Positions 11,720 to 24,785 of a stretch of DNA of 64,000 nucleotides are shown here, one piece after another. Source of the stretch: Liopterus haemorrhoidalis (lineage: Eukaryota; Arthropoda; Insecta; Coleoptera; Dytiscidae); NCBI GenBank assembly GCA_963971575.1, contig OZ020611.1:59987381-60051380 (forward strand), given 5' to 3'. The notes beneath the pieces are model-generated. The model was given only the letters and a program-made list of their open reading frames with translations. It had not been told where the DNA came from and did not search any database. Within the stretch, counting starts at the first letter, position 1. The number at the start of each line of letters is the position of its first letter. The position numbers were made by a program, and so were the translations under genes.

Positions 11720-12185
11720 ACAAAATGACGGTATAAGGGTTTTTTGGTCATACCTACAAAACCCTAAAAAAGGAAGTGAGCACTAAAAATCTTTTTATTA
11801 AAAATAATAATTTACGAAAAATTATTTTATTGACGACGAATAAAATCTAGTTGTGCAAAAACTTTGAAAGTCACTTGGTATGGCAGAAGTAAAATTCAGA
11901 AAATAAACTGCTTCAGGATGGGGGAGATAAAAAAATTGAAAATATGTTGGAGGCAGGGAAAAGGAAATTTCTAAAAATCACTTGAGAATCAGGTACAGAA
12001 ATTAGAAAAATCACATGGGGCGCGAGATGAACATTCAGAATAACTTTTGGTGATGGAGAGGGGCAGAAGTTCAAAATATCACTTAAGGACGAGGGAGGCC
12101 AAAATGTAATGTAGCCTTCTATTATCTGGCATGCAGGCAAATATATGATATACAACAATAATACAAATTCATACAATTATAAATT

Positions 12186-12187
<2 letters not shown>

Positions 12188-12230
<43 letters not shown>
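12188..12230. repeat. (TA)n microsatellite
   Basis: Pure alternating TA of about 40 bp. Confidence 0.9.
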
Positions 12231-12232
<2 letters not shown>

Positions 12233-14190
12233 TAACTTTGGTGAGCGTTATTTACCGTCCACTGAACTTAACGTCAGCTTTCAGAATAACAGTGATTATT
12301 TTACAATCAAAATGCTATAACAGAAATCAATGGCTTCATATTAATGAGAACTGTGGTAAAAATATATAAAACGAATATAGCAGTAACTTTAATCTATAAA
12401 CCACTTACGTATAAAATTAGTGTTTGTCTTATTTCTCTTAGAATTTTTTAACTGGTTGTATGAAAAGTAATAATGAGATTACAACGGAATATACGTATTA
12501 CATACGGAAGACATTTAGATATTTGGTTCATTTGGTTCCAGAAAAGTCATTGGTCAGACCAATTTTTTATACCACATTTCTTTAATGTACAGTTTATAAG
12601 AGTACATGAATTTTTAAATATTGTCATATTTAGTTAGTATGCATACATAAAATATATCAAAAAGAAAATATTTACTTAGTCGGACGCTACGTAATTTCCC
12701 TTATATTTCATTATGCATGCATAACATAATCAATTTTACTTTTTAAAAAATCAAATATGATTTAACTTATAAATAACATAGTAAAAAGAGAATATATAAT
12801 TGATGTATTCTATATGCTGTGTTACAATACAACAAATGTCATAAAATATATAATATGACTCGCAAAAACTACAATATATGTAAAGTGCATATATTTACCA
12901 TTTATAATTGTATTTTTCGAAATATTTAAACGATTCGATGCATTTCGGATAATGCTCTATTCGTCGGAGAACTGACTGGGATTTTCCATACACGATCGCA
13001 TCTAGTGTGAAACGAATGTTGTGTAGGCCGGCATCTCTTCTTGTTTTTTTTTTTTTTACCTAGACGTTTTGTAGGTATTTACCAACATGTAATTATTCAT
13101 AAGTTTCTGTTCTTTTTATTGTCAAAAATTTTCTTCATACCTGCTCAACGTTTCTGATTACGTTTCCATTCTAATTTCTAGCTGGAATATAATTATTATG
13201 TTCAATAAAACATTGTGGTGTGGCACGAAATTAATCCGAAATGAAAATACGTTACTCGTAACTGATATCAAAATTCGTCTAGTATATCTAACAAGATGAA
13301 CAAGTTATCTTAATTAGTTTAGTTGTATCTATTTCAAGTAAGAAGCTTTGAGTAAGTTAGTGAAATTTACTTGCAATAACCTAAAGGAATACCTAACCGT
13401 ACAAGGTTATTATCGTGTCATGGGCATCCCCTTATCAACCCTTAAATTTATATTATATAGTTCGGAATTTGTATTCCCTGCTCGGGGAGGAAGTGCTGAA
13501 AATCCATCAAAATCAGGCTCCGCTAATGACAGATAATAATAATGCTGCTAAATGATAATCCATAACTTGGGGACTGGAACGAGACGGAACATTCCAAGAT
13601 TGTCATTAAAATCAGATATTTATTTATAATTTAATTAACAAGTAAATGTATTTTGAAAAAGATACTATGGATCCGCTGAGGAATAATAATAAAAACTTAT
13701 AAAAAAAAATAATTTGGTGATTACGAATTTGACATATTATATTGACGCTTTAATACAGTTCAATATATAAAGTAGAATAACAACTTCTGTTTCAGACCTT
13801 TATGTGTATATAATATTGAACATAGTTCTTCCATTGTTGTTTCCTAATTGCCCGATCTTTTGCCGTGTTGGATTCATACGTTGCTCTTCGGGCAAGAAAT
13901 TACAAGAGGCGTGAGGGGGACTACACAAGACCTGGGTGAAATGGATTAGGCAGATATTACAGGTAAAAAAAAAAACAGGATTTATTTTTGCCACCTGGGG
14001 GAGGGCACCGGGTACCCTCTTGGATTAAACACCGTTTCCAAAACTCAATCAGTGTGTGCTAGCTCTCTAACACAACTTAACTTACCTGTGGTTAATTGTA
14101 CTACTAGTTCTTCATTTTTTAATTTATATGCAAAAATGTATTAATTCCAAGCAATTTTTCGATCTAACAGATCAATAACATATTCTTCTT
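12231..14190. other. No recognisable gene
   Basis: AT-rich with short poly(A/T) runs. Two small GC-richer patches (13420-13520 and 13850-14030) contain short open frames with no motif I recognise. Confidence 0.3.
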
Positions 14191-14199
14191 TAGAGTGCC

Positions 14200-14430
14200 A
14201 ACTCGGCGCCTCGAGCGTAGGCTATTTCCCCGCATACAGTTGTGTTGTATATGCAACACAATCGTATGGGAGCTACAATTTATTATCGTGGAATCCGAAC
14301 CACTAACTATTTTTTTGGTAAACTTTATTAGGGCTTTTACGTCGGTGTTTTTGCCGCTACCGGGAAATGAACTCTGGCCTGCCGCTCAATAGTCCACACA
14401 CTAACTAACTGAGCCACGACCGTTCTCTTC
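14200..14430 (-). mobile_element. tRNA-derived SINE-like repeat, second copy
   Basis: From 14430 on the minus strand: GTGGCTCAGTTAGTTAG is a clear A box and D-arm, and AGTTCATTTCC 45 nt later is a one- or two-base decay of a B box. The body matches the 10095-10345 copy in its distal part (ATACAGTTGTGT, then ATGGGAGCTACA on the plus strand). An inverted pair TGTGTTGT/ACAACACA-like lies in the body at 14240-14265. Confidence 0.55.
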
Positions 14431-15656
14431 TTAGACAACATATTAGATAATGGCTAAATTCTTGAAAATGTTGGGAACTGATGTTGATAATGATTTCATT
14501 GCTTTCTGTAAATCTTTCTATAGCATTGTACATGACAAGTTTTGAGAAATTATGTAAGAACTTGGTATCCGCAGTATATTAATCAAGATAATAGTGGTAA
14601 ATGTGTGTCAGGATACATTAAAATAGGAAACCTTTAATCGAAACATTTTGAAATTCACATCGGAGACAAAATAGGAGATGCCATCTCATCTATCTTATCT
14701 GACCTTGTGCTGGTGCTAGATCTAAAAAAAGCTCGAGATTGTAACTACTGTGGTCTACAGCTCAATAGCTATCACAAATTTTAACGTATACAGATGTATA
14801 TAATTTAAAAACTAAGTATGTTATTGAAACATCAACTAAATCTGACACACCAAGGAATCAGTAATAATATTCAAGAGACATATTAGCAATGTATCATTTC
14901 GTACCCTCTCTTAATAACGGAATCCTTTTCTAGGAATACTAAAATCAGACTCTGCTTACTCATCAAGTAAGCTCTGCCAAACTTTAATACGCCCCATAAT
15001 GTATGCATAGTTTCGAAATATAGACCTTAATAAAGCGATAGCCACATAATTCTTCATAGTTCTTGAAATCGAAAAATTAAAAAACTGAAAACGTGGAATA
15101 TTCGGTCCCATTCAGTAGAAAATATAGCGCAAGAATGATGACAATGCATAATATTACTCAAAGAGTGGTACTTGATCACTCAAAAAATGAGAGATAAATG
15201 ATTATAGAAAATACGACATGTTATGAAAATGGAAGAGGACAGATAAAAGGATCTGTGAAGAATTTAAACACATCAGTGTGAAGACTTCCCTAAAGATAGA
15301 AGGATCAGCTAACCAAAATATCGGTAGAGATGATAGATGATGAGACTTAACAGATCAAGGCGGATAACTTATGTGAGTGAGGTCAAAACTCCATACGACT
15401 GACTTTGTCCTTGAAATGAAAATGATATATAAAGGATAACATTTTAAGGTTCTTCATAACTTATAAAACAATATGTAATTAATTAAGACTGTATGGATTG
15501 CGGACATAAATAATGAAACTAGATCTAGCAGAAAATGTAAAAAGTATTCCAAGGTACAACAGTCCCTCCACAGTCACAATTAATTGATAAAATCAAATAC
15601 ATCAATGTTTGAGTCAGTAATACTGTATGTTACACTCTAAAAAAATAGAGTCAAAG

Positions 15657-15952
15657 GAACTTCATGGTACACTAAAAAATGAACTTCTACTGTACCATGA
15701 AGTCCCACGCTTTTCGCGTTAGTTATTTAGAATTTTTTTGGGTTAGATTTAGTGTTATGTTAACACTTACACACTGGTTTAATTATAGTGTTAGAAAATA
15801 AATAGTGCAACAGTAGTGTTTATTTTCACATTGTAATATTTCATAAAAATAACACTATCAGAATAAATGAAGATTTACACAATGATTTGGTTAAAAGTAG
15901 TGAACATTTTACTTTTTTAAATGAAAATTTTAACACTATAATTTTAACCAAA
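15657..15952. repeat. Inverted repeats: small hairpin plus AGTGTTA/TAACACT foldback
   Basis: CTTCATGGTAC (15660-15670) pairs perfectly with GTACCATGAAG (15692-15702). Just downstream, TGGTTTAATTATAGTGTTA (15775-15793) is nearly the reverse complement of TAACACTATAATTTTAACCA (about 15932-15951), and the DNA between carries further AGTGTT/AACACT words. This looks like a small foldback element, but a flanking TSD was not found. Confidence 0.4.
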
Positions 15953-16394
15953 CTGAGAATGAATTTAAACACATATGATTTTTTTTTGCTGCGTACAAAA
16001 TAATATCATCGTATATCATAGTTAGCTTAGCGAAAATTGTATTTTCTATACTTAAGCACAAAATATTTATTAGTCTGAGAGTTAAATAATAGACAAAATG
16101 TTGTTCACATAATTATTAAGGTATATTTAAGGTTTATTCTGGAGTCAGTAGAAAAAAGAGAAATCACATGCGCTCTGTTACTCATCAACATTATAATTAA
16201 TTCTTCTCATTTTAGTTAGTAACTTTATTTAATGTTGGTGACTTATGCAGCACAAGTATAGTCTAGACGTATAATGCACAATTAAAGTTTTCCCAAGGCG
16301 AATAATGAAGACATAGCGATTTCCTTGTCAAAATCACGATGTAATTAATCCGCCCTGATATACGCGATAGCGTGAATCACATATGCATGCGAGC

Positions 16395-16680
16395 TCTTCT
16401 CATGACGTGTTGACGTCATACGACAATGATGAAACGTCAACATGCCTAGCACGTTGATGTGCTTCATTTTCATTGAAACGTCTCGTTGGGATCGCGTTAC
16501 GTGTCGCGGCCAACGCAGATGCTCCCCTTTATCCCCCACCATCGGTGAAACTGAACCCTATTTAAACTTCAACGGGAAATTCTGCCTTCTGCTTTTCATA
16601 GCCTAGTCGCGGGCTTCAATTTCGTGTTCGAGGACCTCTCTGCTAATTTACTGCGATTACTGGATAGTTGGAGAGTTTCA
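16395..16680 (+). promoter_or_regulatory. Candidate promoter with CRE and TATA-like box
   Basis: A GC-rich island in AT-rich surroundings. It contains a perfect CRE palindrome TGACGTCA at about 16409-16416, a second GACGTTT/AAACGTC pair, and TATTTAAAC at 16559-16567 followed by a pyrimidine-rich stretch where initiation would fall. No convincing coding exon follows within 1 kb, so if real it would drive a non-coding or widely spliced transcript. Composition and boxes are seen; function is inferred. Confidence 0.3.
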
Positions 16681-17391
16681 CGATAGATTCATAACGCTAG
16701 AGATAGTTCGCTGTTCAATGAAGGATTCACATATTCGCTTCAATTATATAAATATAATTAAAAGGTTTCCGGATTTCAGTAAAGGATATAGATGGTTCGT
16801 CTTTAACTTTTACAGATTTATTTTTATTCGATTCATTTATTTATTTGACTTGAATTTTATAAATTGCGTAGATATCTAAGAGGGAATTAATCAATGGCTG
16901 GAAAGAACTTTTATTTTTTCAATTGAGAATATATTTAATTAAACTAAACGTTATAATTGATTTTACACTGAATAAGCTGTGATAAAACAAGTGTCCAAGA
17001 TAAAATCGAAGAAAAAAAGGTTCGCAAGATCCCTATAGAGCTTTAAACCTCAAAAGATCGTGACAAATTGGGATGGCTTATCAAGGAATTGCCCTTATTA
17101 CCACAATATGATTGATCACAACGTATTTATTAAATGATTGTTGAAGAAGAAAATAATAATTATAGTTTCCCAATGTCTAGATAGCGTATAAGAGTAGAGA
17201 AGGTAAGCACTTTCTTGACCGATAACAAATTTGAAAACCACGTGGTTAGCGAGACGTTTTGATCTGACCTATTACCCTTGTAAACAGGTACTCATATAGA
17301 ATATTTAATACTCGAGACCGAGTCAACCCCAGAGCTGACTACACAATATCGGAACATGAAAATTTTAGGGATAAAATAGGTGGATCCGAAC

Positions 17392-17428
17392 GACCATTAC
17401 GCATTCATGTATCCCCTGCGTAATGGTC
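17392..17428. repeat. Perfect 12-bp inverted repeat
   Basis: GACCATTACGCA and TGCGTAATGGTC separated by 13 nt. No surrounding element was identified. Confidence 0.6.
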
Positions 17429-17429
17429 T

Positions 17430-18985
17430 TACCACGAAGCAGCTAGAACTCTTCACAAGGCAAAAAACTCAATAATAGTAATCTAAACTAACTTAAAAAT
17501 GTATATACTGAGAGATTATTCACATTTCAGAAATTAGCGCATACTCGACAGGATGCTATATTTTCCGTGCCATAGTGTAACACAGGCAATATTTTGTTGC
17601 ACAGCTTCGGGCAATATCCCAATGTATCCTTATGAAGAACTTAAAACTAAGGTATTCGTTATGGTGCGTCGCAAGGGGAGTTTATATAGGTAGTGATATA
17701 GAAATAGGCAGAGTCTGGCACAAAACGGACTTTTCGGCACGGACCTACCATGTCCGAAAAGTGAGAGCGCCATAGTATACCTCAGCAGTGGTCATACACA
17801 ATCGCGCGAAATCTAATAGCGCAGTATCTATCAACAATCTTAATATCTTTATATCTTTAGAAATATAATAAATGAATTATTATACTTAAATAAAATTTAT
17901 ACATATTCAGATTGAAATATATAAAATGAAATATTTTCTTGGGGGACATTACCCATTTTCTCAAACTTAGCAGCTCAGTAATACAAAGATAACGTCAAAA
18001 CAAGTAAGGAGAAAAAGAAGAAAACTAAATAGTTAGCATATTTAAAAACTTGTCTATGCAAAATGAGTGTTTCAGTGAAAATCTGAAATGGAAAATTTAG
18101 AATATAAATTGAAAGCTCTGATTTATCAAATTTAGCAAAAAAAAGAGCTCTGGCGTGGAATGTAGATGCCAGTGAAGCGACAGCCATCGTCAACATAAAG
18201 TGATAGCGTCTATCAGAAGTCCAGAATACCTGGCATTCTGGAATGAAAAACAATTCGAAATCCAAGTACTGTAAAGAAATCATCATGTAGTAAAGAGGAA
18301 ATTCTAGAAATTTTATGTTTTTTCACATGTCCGTCGCATAAATAATGTACAAGGTATTACTCCTTGACAATATGACGATCATTCTAAATTAAGATTTCAT
18401 CCCAGAAATATTGTGGCTTGCACAGAATAATACATATTTAATGACAATTGTATTGTTTAATGACGTTGCAATTTAGAAAAATTTGTTAAATTATTTCAAC
18501 TGAAATTTTATGTAGTACATAATTTTAGAAAATACAGCATTTCCCTGAAATATGAGAAAATCTATAATCAATCATACACATGGATTACATTCAATTAATG
18601 ATGATTGACGTCTAATCCTTTTTGAATGAACGAATTACCCAATCAAGTTGGATTGAATCGTTACAGTTATTACCGAAAATAAAGTTCATTTCATGAAAGA
18701 TGTTTTTTCAGTAATATAAAATATATATATAGAAGTAATAATTTCCACGTACTGTGCCAATGTTAACATATCAAATAATCTTACAGAAGAAATAAGAATA
18801 CATCTTATACTTCAGACACAAATCATAAGGTATTAGTATTTTTATTCTTCAAAAAAATTTAAGATCAATTAAGTAAGTAGAACTATAATTATTTACTTAA
18901 TATTCTTAATAATACTAACTTAAACTTAAAAAAAAAAATAAGATCAAAAACTGCAAGTAGAAATTCATTTTTTCTATATAACAAA
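17430..18985. other. No recognisable gene
   Basis: A 103-codon open frame on the minus strand at 17975-18286 has hydrophobic, AT-driven composition and no known motif. A small ACTTTTCGG/CCGAAAAGT pair lies near 17728-17763. Confidence 0.3.
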
Positions 18986-18989
18986 TAAG

Positions 18990-19400
18990 ACCTACAGCCC
19001 TGTATAGCTCAGAAACATAGCGATTGACAAAGGAAACGATCCTCGGCTTCTTCGAAAGGAAAATACTATGGCACATACTTGGACCAGTTAGAGAAGAAGA
19101 TACTTGGCAAACCAGATACAACATAAACAATACATGAAATACCAGGAACCTATTATTATGCTGGTTTCACAGCGATCTTTGACCATTTTACAAAATTTGT
19201 AGGAGTTGATCTACGATATCATTTTCTTTAACTTTGAACTCTGTCTAGTCTTGGCATAGTCAAAGAGTGGCCAAAGTGGATTGGTCAGGTACACTATAAT
19301 ACAACAAGTAACCGGACACATCGATATGCGGGACTGTTTTCGTTAGTATGAATTGGGACCACTGATTGTTGTCCAACAAGGTAGCGCAAGGTTGGGACAT
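18990..19400 (+). pseudogene. Non-LTR RT C-terminal remnant
   Basis: Frame pieces read ALYSSET, stop, RLTKETILGFFERKILWHIL, GPVREEDTWQTRYN, and about 100 nt later LGIVKEWPKWIGQVHYNTTS. These follow the order LYGxETWxLT...xxFERKxLRRIxGP...WRxRYN...RLxWxGHVxR of the tail in common insect non-LTR ORF2 proteins. A stop and at least one frameshift are present. The upstream RT core is missing. Confidence 0.65.
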
Positions 19401-19416
19401 GTGCCAACGCTAATGT

Positions 19417-22170
19417 TAATAATAATAATAATTTATTGACCAAATTACATATACATCTATTGTTTTTAGTCAGTCATTATTAGGTACATACGATTTCATA
19501 TACAAAATTCAATATTGTCAAAATTACTAAAATCATAAATGGGATTTTTCAACAAAATGTCCTTAACTTTATTTGAAAATTCTCTGCATGATAGTTGTTT
19601 AATGTCCTCGGGCAACACATTGAAAAATTTTATACAATAGTAATTTGAGCTATTTCTGGATTTGTTCATGCGAAGGTACTGAGAACGGATATCGTTTTTT
19701 GAGCGAGTATTGTATTCATGCGAATCTCCAACAGTAGTGAATTTGCTCAAATTCTTATGTATTAGCAAGAGACAATTATAAATAAATAATGCTGGTAAAG
19801 TCATTATTTTGAGACTTTTAAAATAATCTCGACATTCGGCTCTGTAGGCAGCGCCGGCGATAATTCTGACTGTTTTACGCTGAAGGCTAAAGATTCTGTC
19901 AGCGGACGGAGAATGTCCCCATATAAGTATCCCATAGTTTAGGTGGGATTGAAATAATGAAAAATAGGCTTTCAATACGACCTCTTTACATACTTCGTAT
20001 TTCAACCTCCTTATCAGATAAATGGTGGACCTAAGCTTTCTACTAAGAAATTCTGTGTGTTAGTCCCAACGTAAATGAGGATCTACGTGGATTCCAAGAA
20101 ACTTTACGTAATGAGGGTTTTCAAAGTTATGTTTCCTAGTAGCAAAACAGCAGGGTCTGGGATTTGTCCGTGTTTAAGCATAATTTATTGGTGTTAAACC
20201 AAGAATTTGCTTCAGCTGTCAAGGATCTATTCTCGGAAAGGAGAGCACTTAGATTGGAGTTTCTAGTTAATAATGTTGTGTCATCTGCGTAGAGAACTGT
20301 TTTAGAAGTCATAAAAAGGGGTAGGTCATTAACATATATTAAAAAGAGTAACGGACCAAGTATGGAACCTTGTGGAACACCAAACTGTAACGGAAGAGTT
20401 TTAGATTTATTGTTGTCAAGCTGAGTGAATTGTTTCCTATCCGATAGATATGATCTAAGCAAGGAGCAGCTGTTTTCATCAAAACCATAAAGATATAGCT
20501 TATTTAATAAAATGTTATGCGAGATGCAGTCAAATGCCTTGCTGAGATCTAAAAAGGTACCAACACAGTATTCACCAGCTTCCAATGCGTCCACAATATA
20601 ACCGACAAATTCCAAAACGGCATCAGTTGTGCTTTTGTTAATTCTGAAACCAAACTGAGAGTTGGAAAACAAATCATTTTCGGTAAAATATTGAGTTATT
20701 TGTTTGTAAAGCACTTTTTCTACAATTTTTGAAAAAACTGGCAGAATAGAAATGGGGCGGTAATTATTTACATTATTGATATCTCCTTTCTTATGCAATG
20801 GAAGAACTTTTGCTATTTTTAGCTTGTCAGGAAAACAGTTTTGTAAAATACAAGAATTAATTATTTTTGTTAAAGGTGAGATGACCTGATCCTTGACCGA
20901 TTTTAGTAATTTAACCGACAAGCCATATGCATCGGGTGTGTTACCACCTTTCAAAGAATTAATAATCTCCCGTGTAACAGTTTCACCTACTAGTTGAAAT
21001 GAAAAGGTTACATGAGAAATTTTGTTAAGGTGGTATTTAGGGGGTAAATTAGATATTGGAATGTTCTCAACTATTGATTTGGCAATTTCAGAAAAATGCT
21101 TGTTGAACTGATCAGGAGTAATAGAAGTATTTACAGGGCTTTTTGTATTTTTCCTATGTCTATTAATAATACGCCACGATGTTTGCTGCATATTGTTAGA
21201 ATTTTCCAAGAGATTAGAGTGAGCCTCAGTTTTTGCCTTAGAAATTTCTTTACGATAAACAGTTTTGTAAACATCATAGGTAATTTTGTTCCTGTAGTTG
21301 GGGTTTTGTAGAAATATTTTATGTAAATTATTGAGATTATTTCTCATTCCACGCAGATGTTCATTAAACCATTTCACTTGATTGGAACATGAAGTTTTCG
21401 GAGAAATTTTAACTTTCTTCATAGGAAAAGACTGTTCAAAATTTAATAGAATTGTTTCAAAAAATCTGTTGTACATTTCAGTACTGTCAGTAATATGATT
21501 TAGAAAATCCCATTGGATAGAGTCGAGTTTATGGAAAAAATTAAAGATGCCTGAATCAGAGATATTTCTGTGGTAACTATAAGAGGCTACATTATTTGTA
21601 GAAACATTATAATTGTCTTGCAAGAAAAAAGTTGCGAGAATACCGTTATGGTCAGAGAATCCAATAACTTTATTCATGTTTTCTTCAGCGAGGTTCATAT
21701 TTTGAAACAAATTGTCAATTTTATTGTTTCCGCGAGTGTTAAAGTTTACCGAGGAGATTAAATTAAAACTACCTAATAAATCTGTAATGATTGTTACATC
21801 TCGGGTACTAGTATTAAAATTTACATTAAAATCGCCACAGATTATGATATTCATTGACTTATCTAAAGTTTGTAATATTTTGTTTAAATTACTATTAAAA
21901 ATTGCAAGGTCGGCAGAAGGTGCTCTGTAAATACATACAATAATTAAGTTATATTTACTAACTAGTACGGAACTGACTTCACAATGATATTCAATATTTA
22001 ATTTATTGACTTTTAGTAAAGGGGTAGCTTTACAGTTTGACTTACACAATATCATTGCACCACCGCCGTTCATAGATTTACGGCAGATACAGGAAGGGCA
22101 CTCATAATCGAGTAACTGGAAGAAATTCATCTCCTCTTCTTTCAACCTCAAATTGTTGTTGCTCAAATGT
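19417..22170 (-). mobile_element. 5'-truncated non-LTR retrotransposon
   Basis: One coherent ORF2 runs from within the endonuclease domain to the C-terminus on the minus strand, followed by an 80-bp 3' UTR that ends in a (TTA)n tail at 19417-19436. The 5' end stops in the endonuclease coding region near 22170, next to short direct repeats of TGCTCAAAT (22159-22195). No clear TSD was seen. It is the same broad CR1/L2-like type as the copy at 57.6 kb, but clearly a different subfamily. Confidence 0.8.
19496..22166 (-). pseudogene. ORF2: endonuclease plus reverse transcriptase, frameshifted
   Basis: From 22166 down: the C-terminal half of an AP-type endonuclease (NGGGAMILCKSN ... VCIYRAPSADLAIF ... 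IIICGDFNVNFNT ... GFSDHNGILATF, with the GDFN and SDH active-site boxes). The linker and RT follow (VLPLHKKGDINNVNNYRPIS, DLSKAFDCISHNILLNKLYL, FGVPQGSILGPLLFLIYVND, VLYADDTTLL, NTNKLCLNTDKSQ). The 676-codon frame ends at 20136. A one-base shift near 20143 moves to the next frame (KFLGIHVDPHLRWD), which has a TAA near 20059, and the tail resumes at 20005 (LNYGILIWGHSPSADRIFSL). The first catalytic third of the endonuclease is missing. Catalytic residues that remain look intact, so decay is limited to one frameshift and one stop. Confidence 0.85.
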
Positions 22171-22374
22171 GCTTCAAATGTTGCTCAAATTGCTTCAGGA
22201 AAATGATGTTAACAGATGTGCTCAAAGTCCTAACTTAAAATAAGTATTCTCAGAGGAGCGAATGGTGTATTTACCGTATCGCAAGACACCCATCCCAACA
22301 ACAGATATTCAGATAAACATACAAGCTTCAATCATCAAACAATGAAAAGAAAATTGGCGTAACAAGACGAAGAA

Positions 22375-22700
22375 AAAAATAGGACATGATAAAAACCTGA
22401 AAAGACGTGAACAAACCATAATGACAAGACTACGGATTGGATATACCAAAATTACACACCAACATCTTATGACATGAACCGAAAATAATAAGTGTACAAT
22501 ATGTTACAGTGCAATAACTCTAGAACATATAATAATCATTTACATAAATCTGACAAACCTAGGATTAAGATTCAAAATGCTGAACAACTTCAACAGCTAC
22601 CACAAGCTTTGAAGAACGACTTTATTGCCCAAGCCAACATCTTGAACTTCATAAAAGAAGTTGACCTCACCAACGAAATAAAGACATATAAAACTCTTAT
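22375..22700 (+). pseudogene. RNase H/zinc-knuckle tail of an I/R1-like non-LTR element
   Basis: Reads REQTIMTRLRIGYTKITHQH, then a CTICYSAITLEHIII segment after a disturbed stretch. RNase H-bearing insect non-LTR elements end with TRLRxGHTxxTHxxLM ... CxxCxxxLTVEHIxxxC, the same order seen here, though the last Cys is lost. Frame changes occur after position 22520. It starts right behind the 5' end of the neighbouring minus-strand element. Confidence 0.55.
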
Positions 22701-24050
22701 ATATAACTAGTTATATCTAATATTTAAAGTATATGATAAGTCTACTAGAAAAATATTTATCAAAATACATAGGCCACATGTATTTTGAGGACTTCGAGAA
22801 ATCGTATTATTCGGAAGGCATCGAAAAATTGGAAAATTGTTGGACGAAGTGTATAGCATTAAAAGGAGACTATGTTGAGAAATAAATTGAGTTTTAAAAA
22901 TAACCACACAATATGTAAATTTATGTAGTCAATATATACGACGATAAAGACCTAGTAGTCGAAGCGCCGCTAAATAAACAGTATGGAAAAAGTATATTTG
23001 AAGCAAAAAGATGGAAGACCCATTTACGAAATTTACATGGAAAGTTGAAAACTTTTGTTATGTATATATCTAGCTTTTGGAGGGTTAAGATTAAGATTAA
23101 GATAGCTTTTTTGTTTATTTTTAAGAGCCGTCAGCAACTTGGCTGTTGGCTCCTGGTAGTACATATATTTGCAAGTACATACGCAGGCCTCCTCTAGCTC
23201 TTTCTGAGCTTCCCTATCCTGAGCAACCCGGAGAATTGAATCATCTTCTTCTTTGTGTACTTCTTTTCCGTTTTTGTCTAATAGCAAATATTCCGTAGTT
23301 CATCTTGTCCATTTTGGAGAATATTGCATATTAAATAATTTACCAATCTAGATTTCGCTAATTGAAATATTGGAACTAATCGAAATATACGTGGATACTG
23401 AAACTCTAATTACTTCCACTTTACCATTATGAAGGTGCCTAATTTCTTTGTGGTTCATTTCATTGGAAAATTTTATTATCTTTTTTGTCTTTGAAGGAAA
23501 TAATCCGCAGAAAAAATAATGGTTTTGTTGGCTTCAGTTAATAACTTTTTTTTAGAATGAAATGGTTATTTTATGGCTTGCTGTGCTTGCTAAAAATAAA
23601 GATTATTTTCGTTGATTTACTTTTTTAACTTTTTTTTTTTTTAATTAATGGATTTTATATTCTGTTACAATGGATGTGTATCATCAATTTTAAATTATAG
23701 CTTCGCACTTTTGGACTAGGTTCATGATGTCTGATAGAAAAGTGATATTTATTTTGTGAATGGGAATAGGGAAATTTATGGTTATTGTTACTTTATTGAA
23801 TTGTATGTCTGGGTTATGTTTCTCAAAGTGCTATCTACAAACTAGAACTGCCGCGTGTCTATTCTTCCGGTTGGGAATTATTTGTTTACTGATAGTTGTC
23901 ATTGAAATTCCACAAGATGCTTATAGATAATTTAATTTTCTTTTAGTGCATAATACATACATGTATCTTAAACAGGAAACACCAATCAATTTTGAAACTG
24001 ACCACTTCTAGCCGTTATATAGCGCTAAAGTATCTGTGGCCACACGTCAA
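22701..24050. other. No recognisable gene
   Basis: A minus-strand open frame at 23033-23287 (84 codons, polar, with a VAQDREAQKELEE stretch) has no motif I can place. The rest is AT-rich. Confidence 0.3.
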
Positions 24051-24053
24051 TAG

Positions 24054-24085
24054 AATTACGAAGGGTTTTTGGAAAAGATTTTTAA
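24054..24085 (+). pseudogene. Left stub of a mariner-type transposase gene split by piggyBac
   Basis: The last codons before the TTAA at 24082-24085 read NYEGFLEKIF. Continuing directly from the TTAA at 27028-27031 the same frame reads NIEKVFNRQNNRM, which matches the SDEKIFxIExxFNxQNDR block around the first catalytic Asp of one IS630-Tc1-mariner transposase group. In this copy the Asp is replaced by Leu. A TAG at 24051-24053 closes the frame upstream. Confidence 0.6.
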
Positions 24086-24452
24086 CTCTAAACAACCCAG
24101 TAGTGTCTGACGGACACATTTTAAAATTGATTTACATTTTAAATCTAATGTGTGTATTTTATCGCGAAATCCGTTTGCATAATCTTTTTTCGTAGTTTTA
24201 AATATCAAATTATCTCACTAAATTAAAAAAAAATATATTTTTGTTTATTGAAACAATTATCAGAAGAAAAAAAAACTTAACAAACCAGATGTGTCTATTG
24301 GACACTATAGAAAATTATGCAGTTTTGAACTTGTTGAAACTTGTAGAAGCCTGTTTTTATTCATTATCAGTACTAATATTACCGACAATTACGCATTTGC
24401 AGTGGACAAATATCGTATTATTGTTGTTTTCCAGTATCCTTTGTGTTTTGTG

Positions 24453-24563
<111 letters not shown>

Positions 24564-24785
24564 CAGTTACGGTCAAAATAATAAATACACCTAATATAGT
24601 AACCTTATTATTTGTAGTTCGATCACTAAATAAATTCATATTTTTATTTTAACTGGCATAACCAATAAAGCACTTTATGAGCTATTAAATCCATAATATT
24701 TATCAAGAAATATTCTTTGGTCATAGAAATATTTTGGTTTTTGTGAAAACACTGCCTGACATGGTTGGTCAAAATAATAAATACA
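24564..24785 (+). repeat. Left terminal inverted repeat of Tc1 (222 bp)
   Basis: Direct-repeat words at 24571-24589 (outer) and 24767-24785 (inner). High identity to the right repeat over its whole length, with scattered substitutions. Confidence 0.9.

Larger units (their letters stand above)
10711..11766 (+). mobile_element. GT-family repeat, copy A (longest plus-strand copy)
   Basis: Starts with a small palindrome (GTGTGAATCTTCACAC), then GGGTTTTGCAGGTAT, and ends with ATACCTACAAAACCC, so the two ends are inverted repeats. Ordered blocks recur in copies near 37.8, 39.8, 41.9, 57.5-60.7 and 62.2 kb: TTGCGCCTATGGCTT, a poly(A)-flanked tRNA-like module, CAGGGTGTGGGAC, CCAAATTTCAACTCTCTAGG and a (CAGA)n run before the end. 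There is no coding capacity. TIR-like ends suggest a non-autonomous DNA element, but I found no TSD and cannot name the superfamily. Confidence 0.65.

Noticed and set aside
17727..17763. ACTTTTCGG/CCGAAAAGT hairpin as a terminator or MITE
   Set aside because: Only 9 bp, no element borders and no gene upstream.
17975..18286. 103-codon minus-strand frame
   Set aside because: Hydrophobic, AT-driven composition, no motif and no splice or promoter context.
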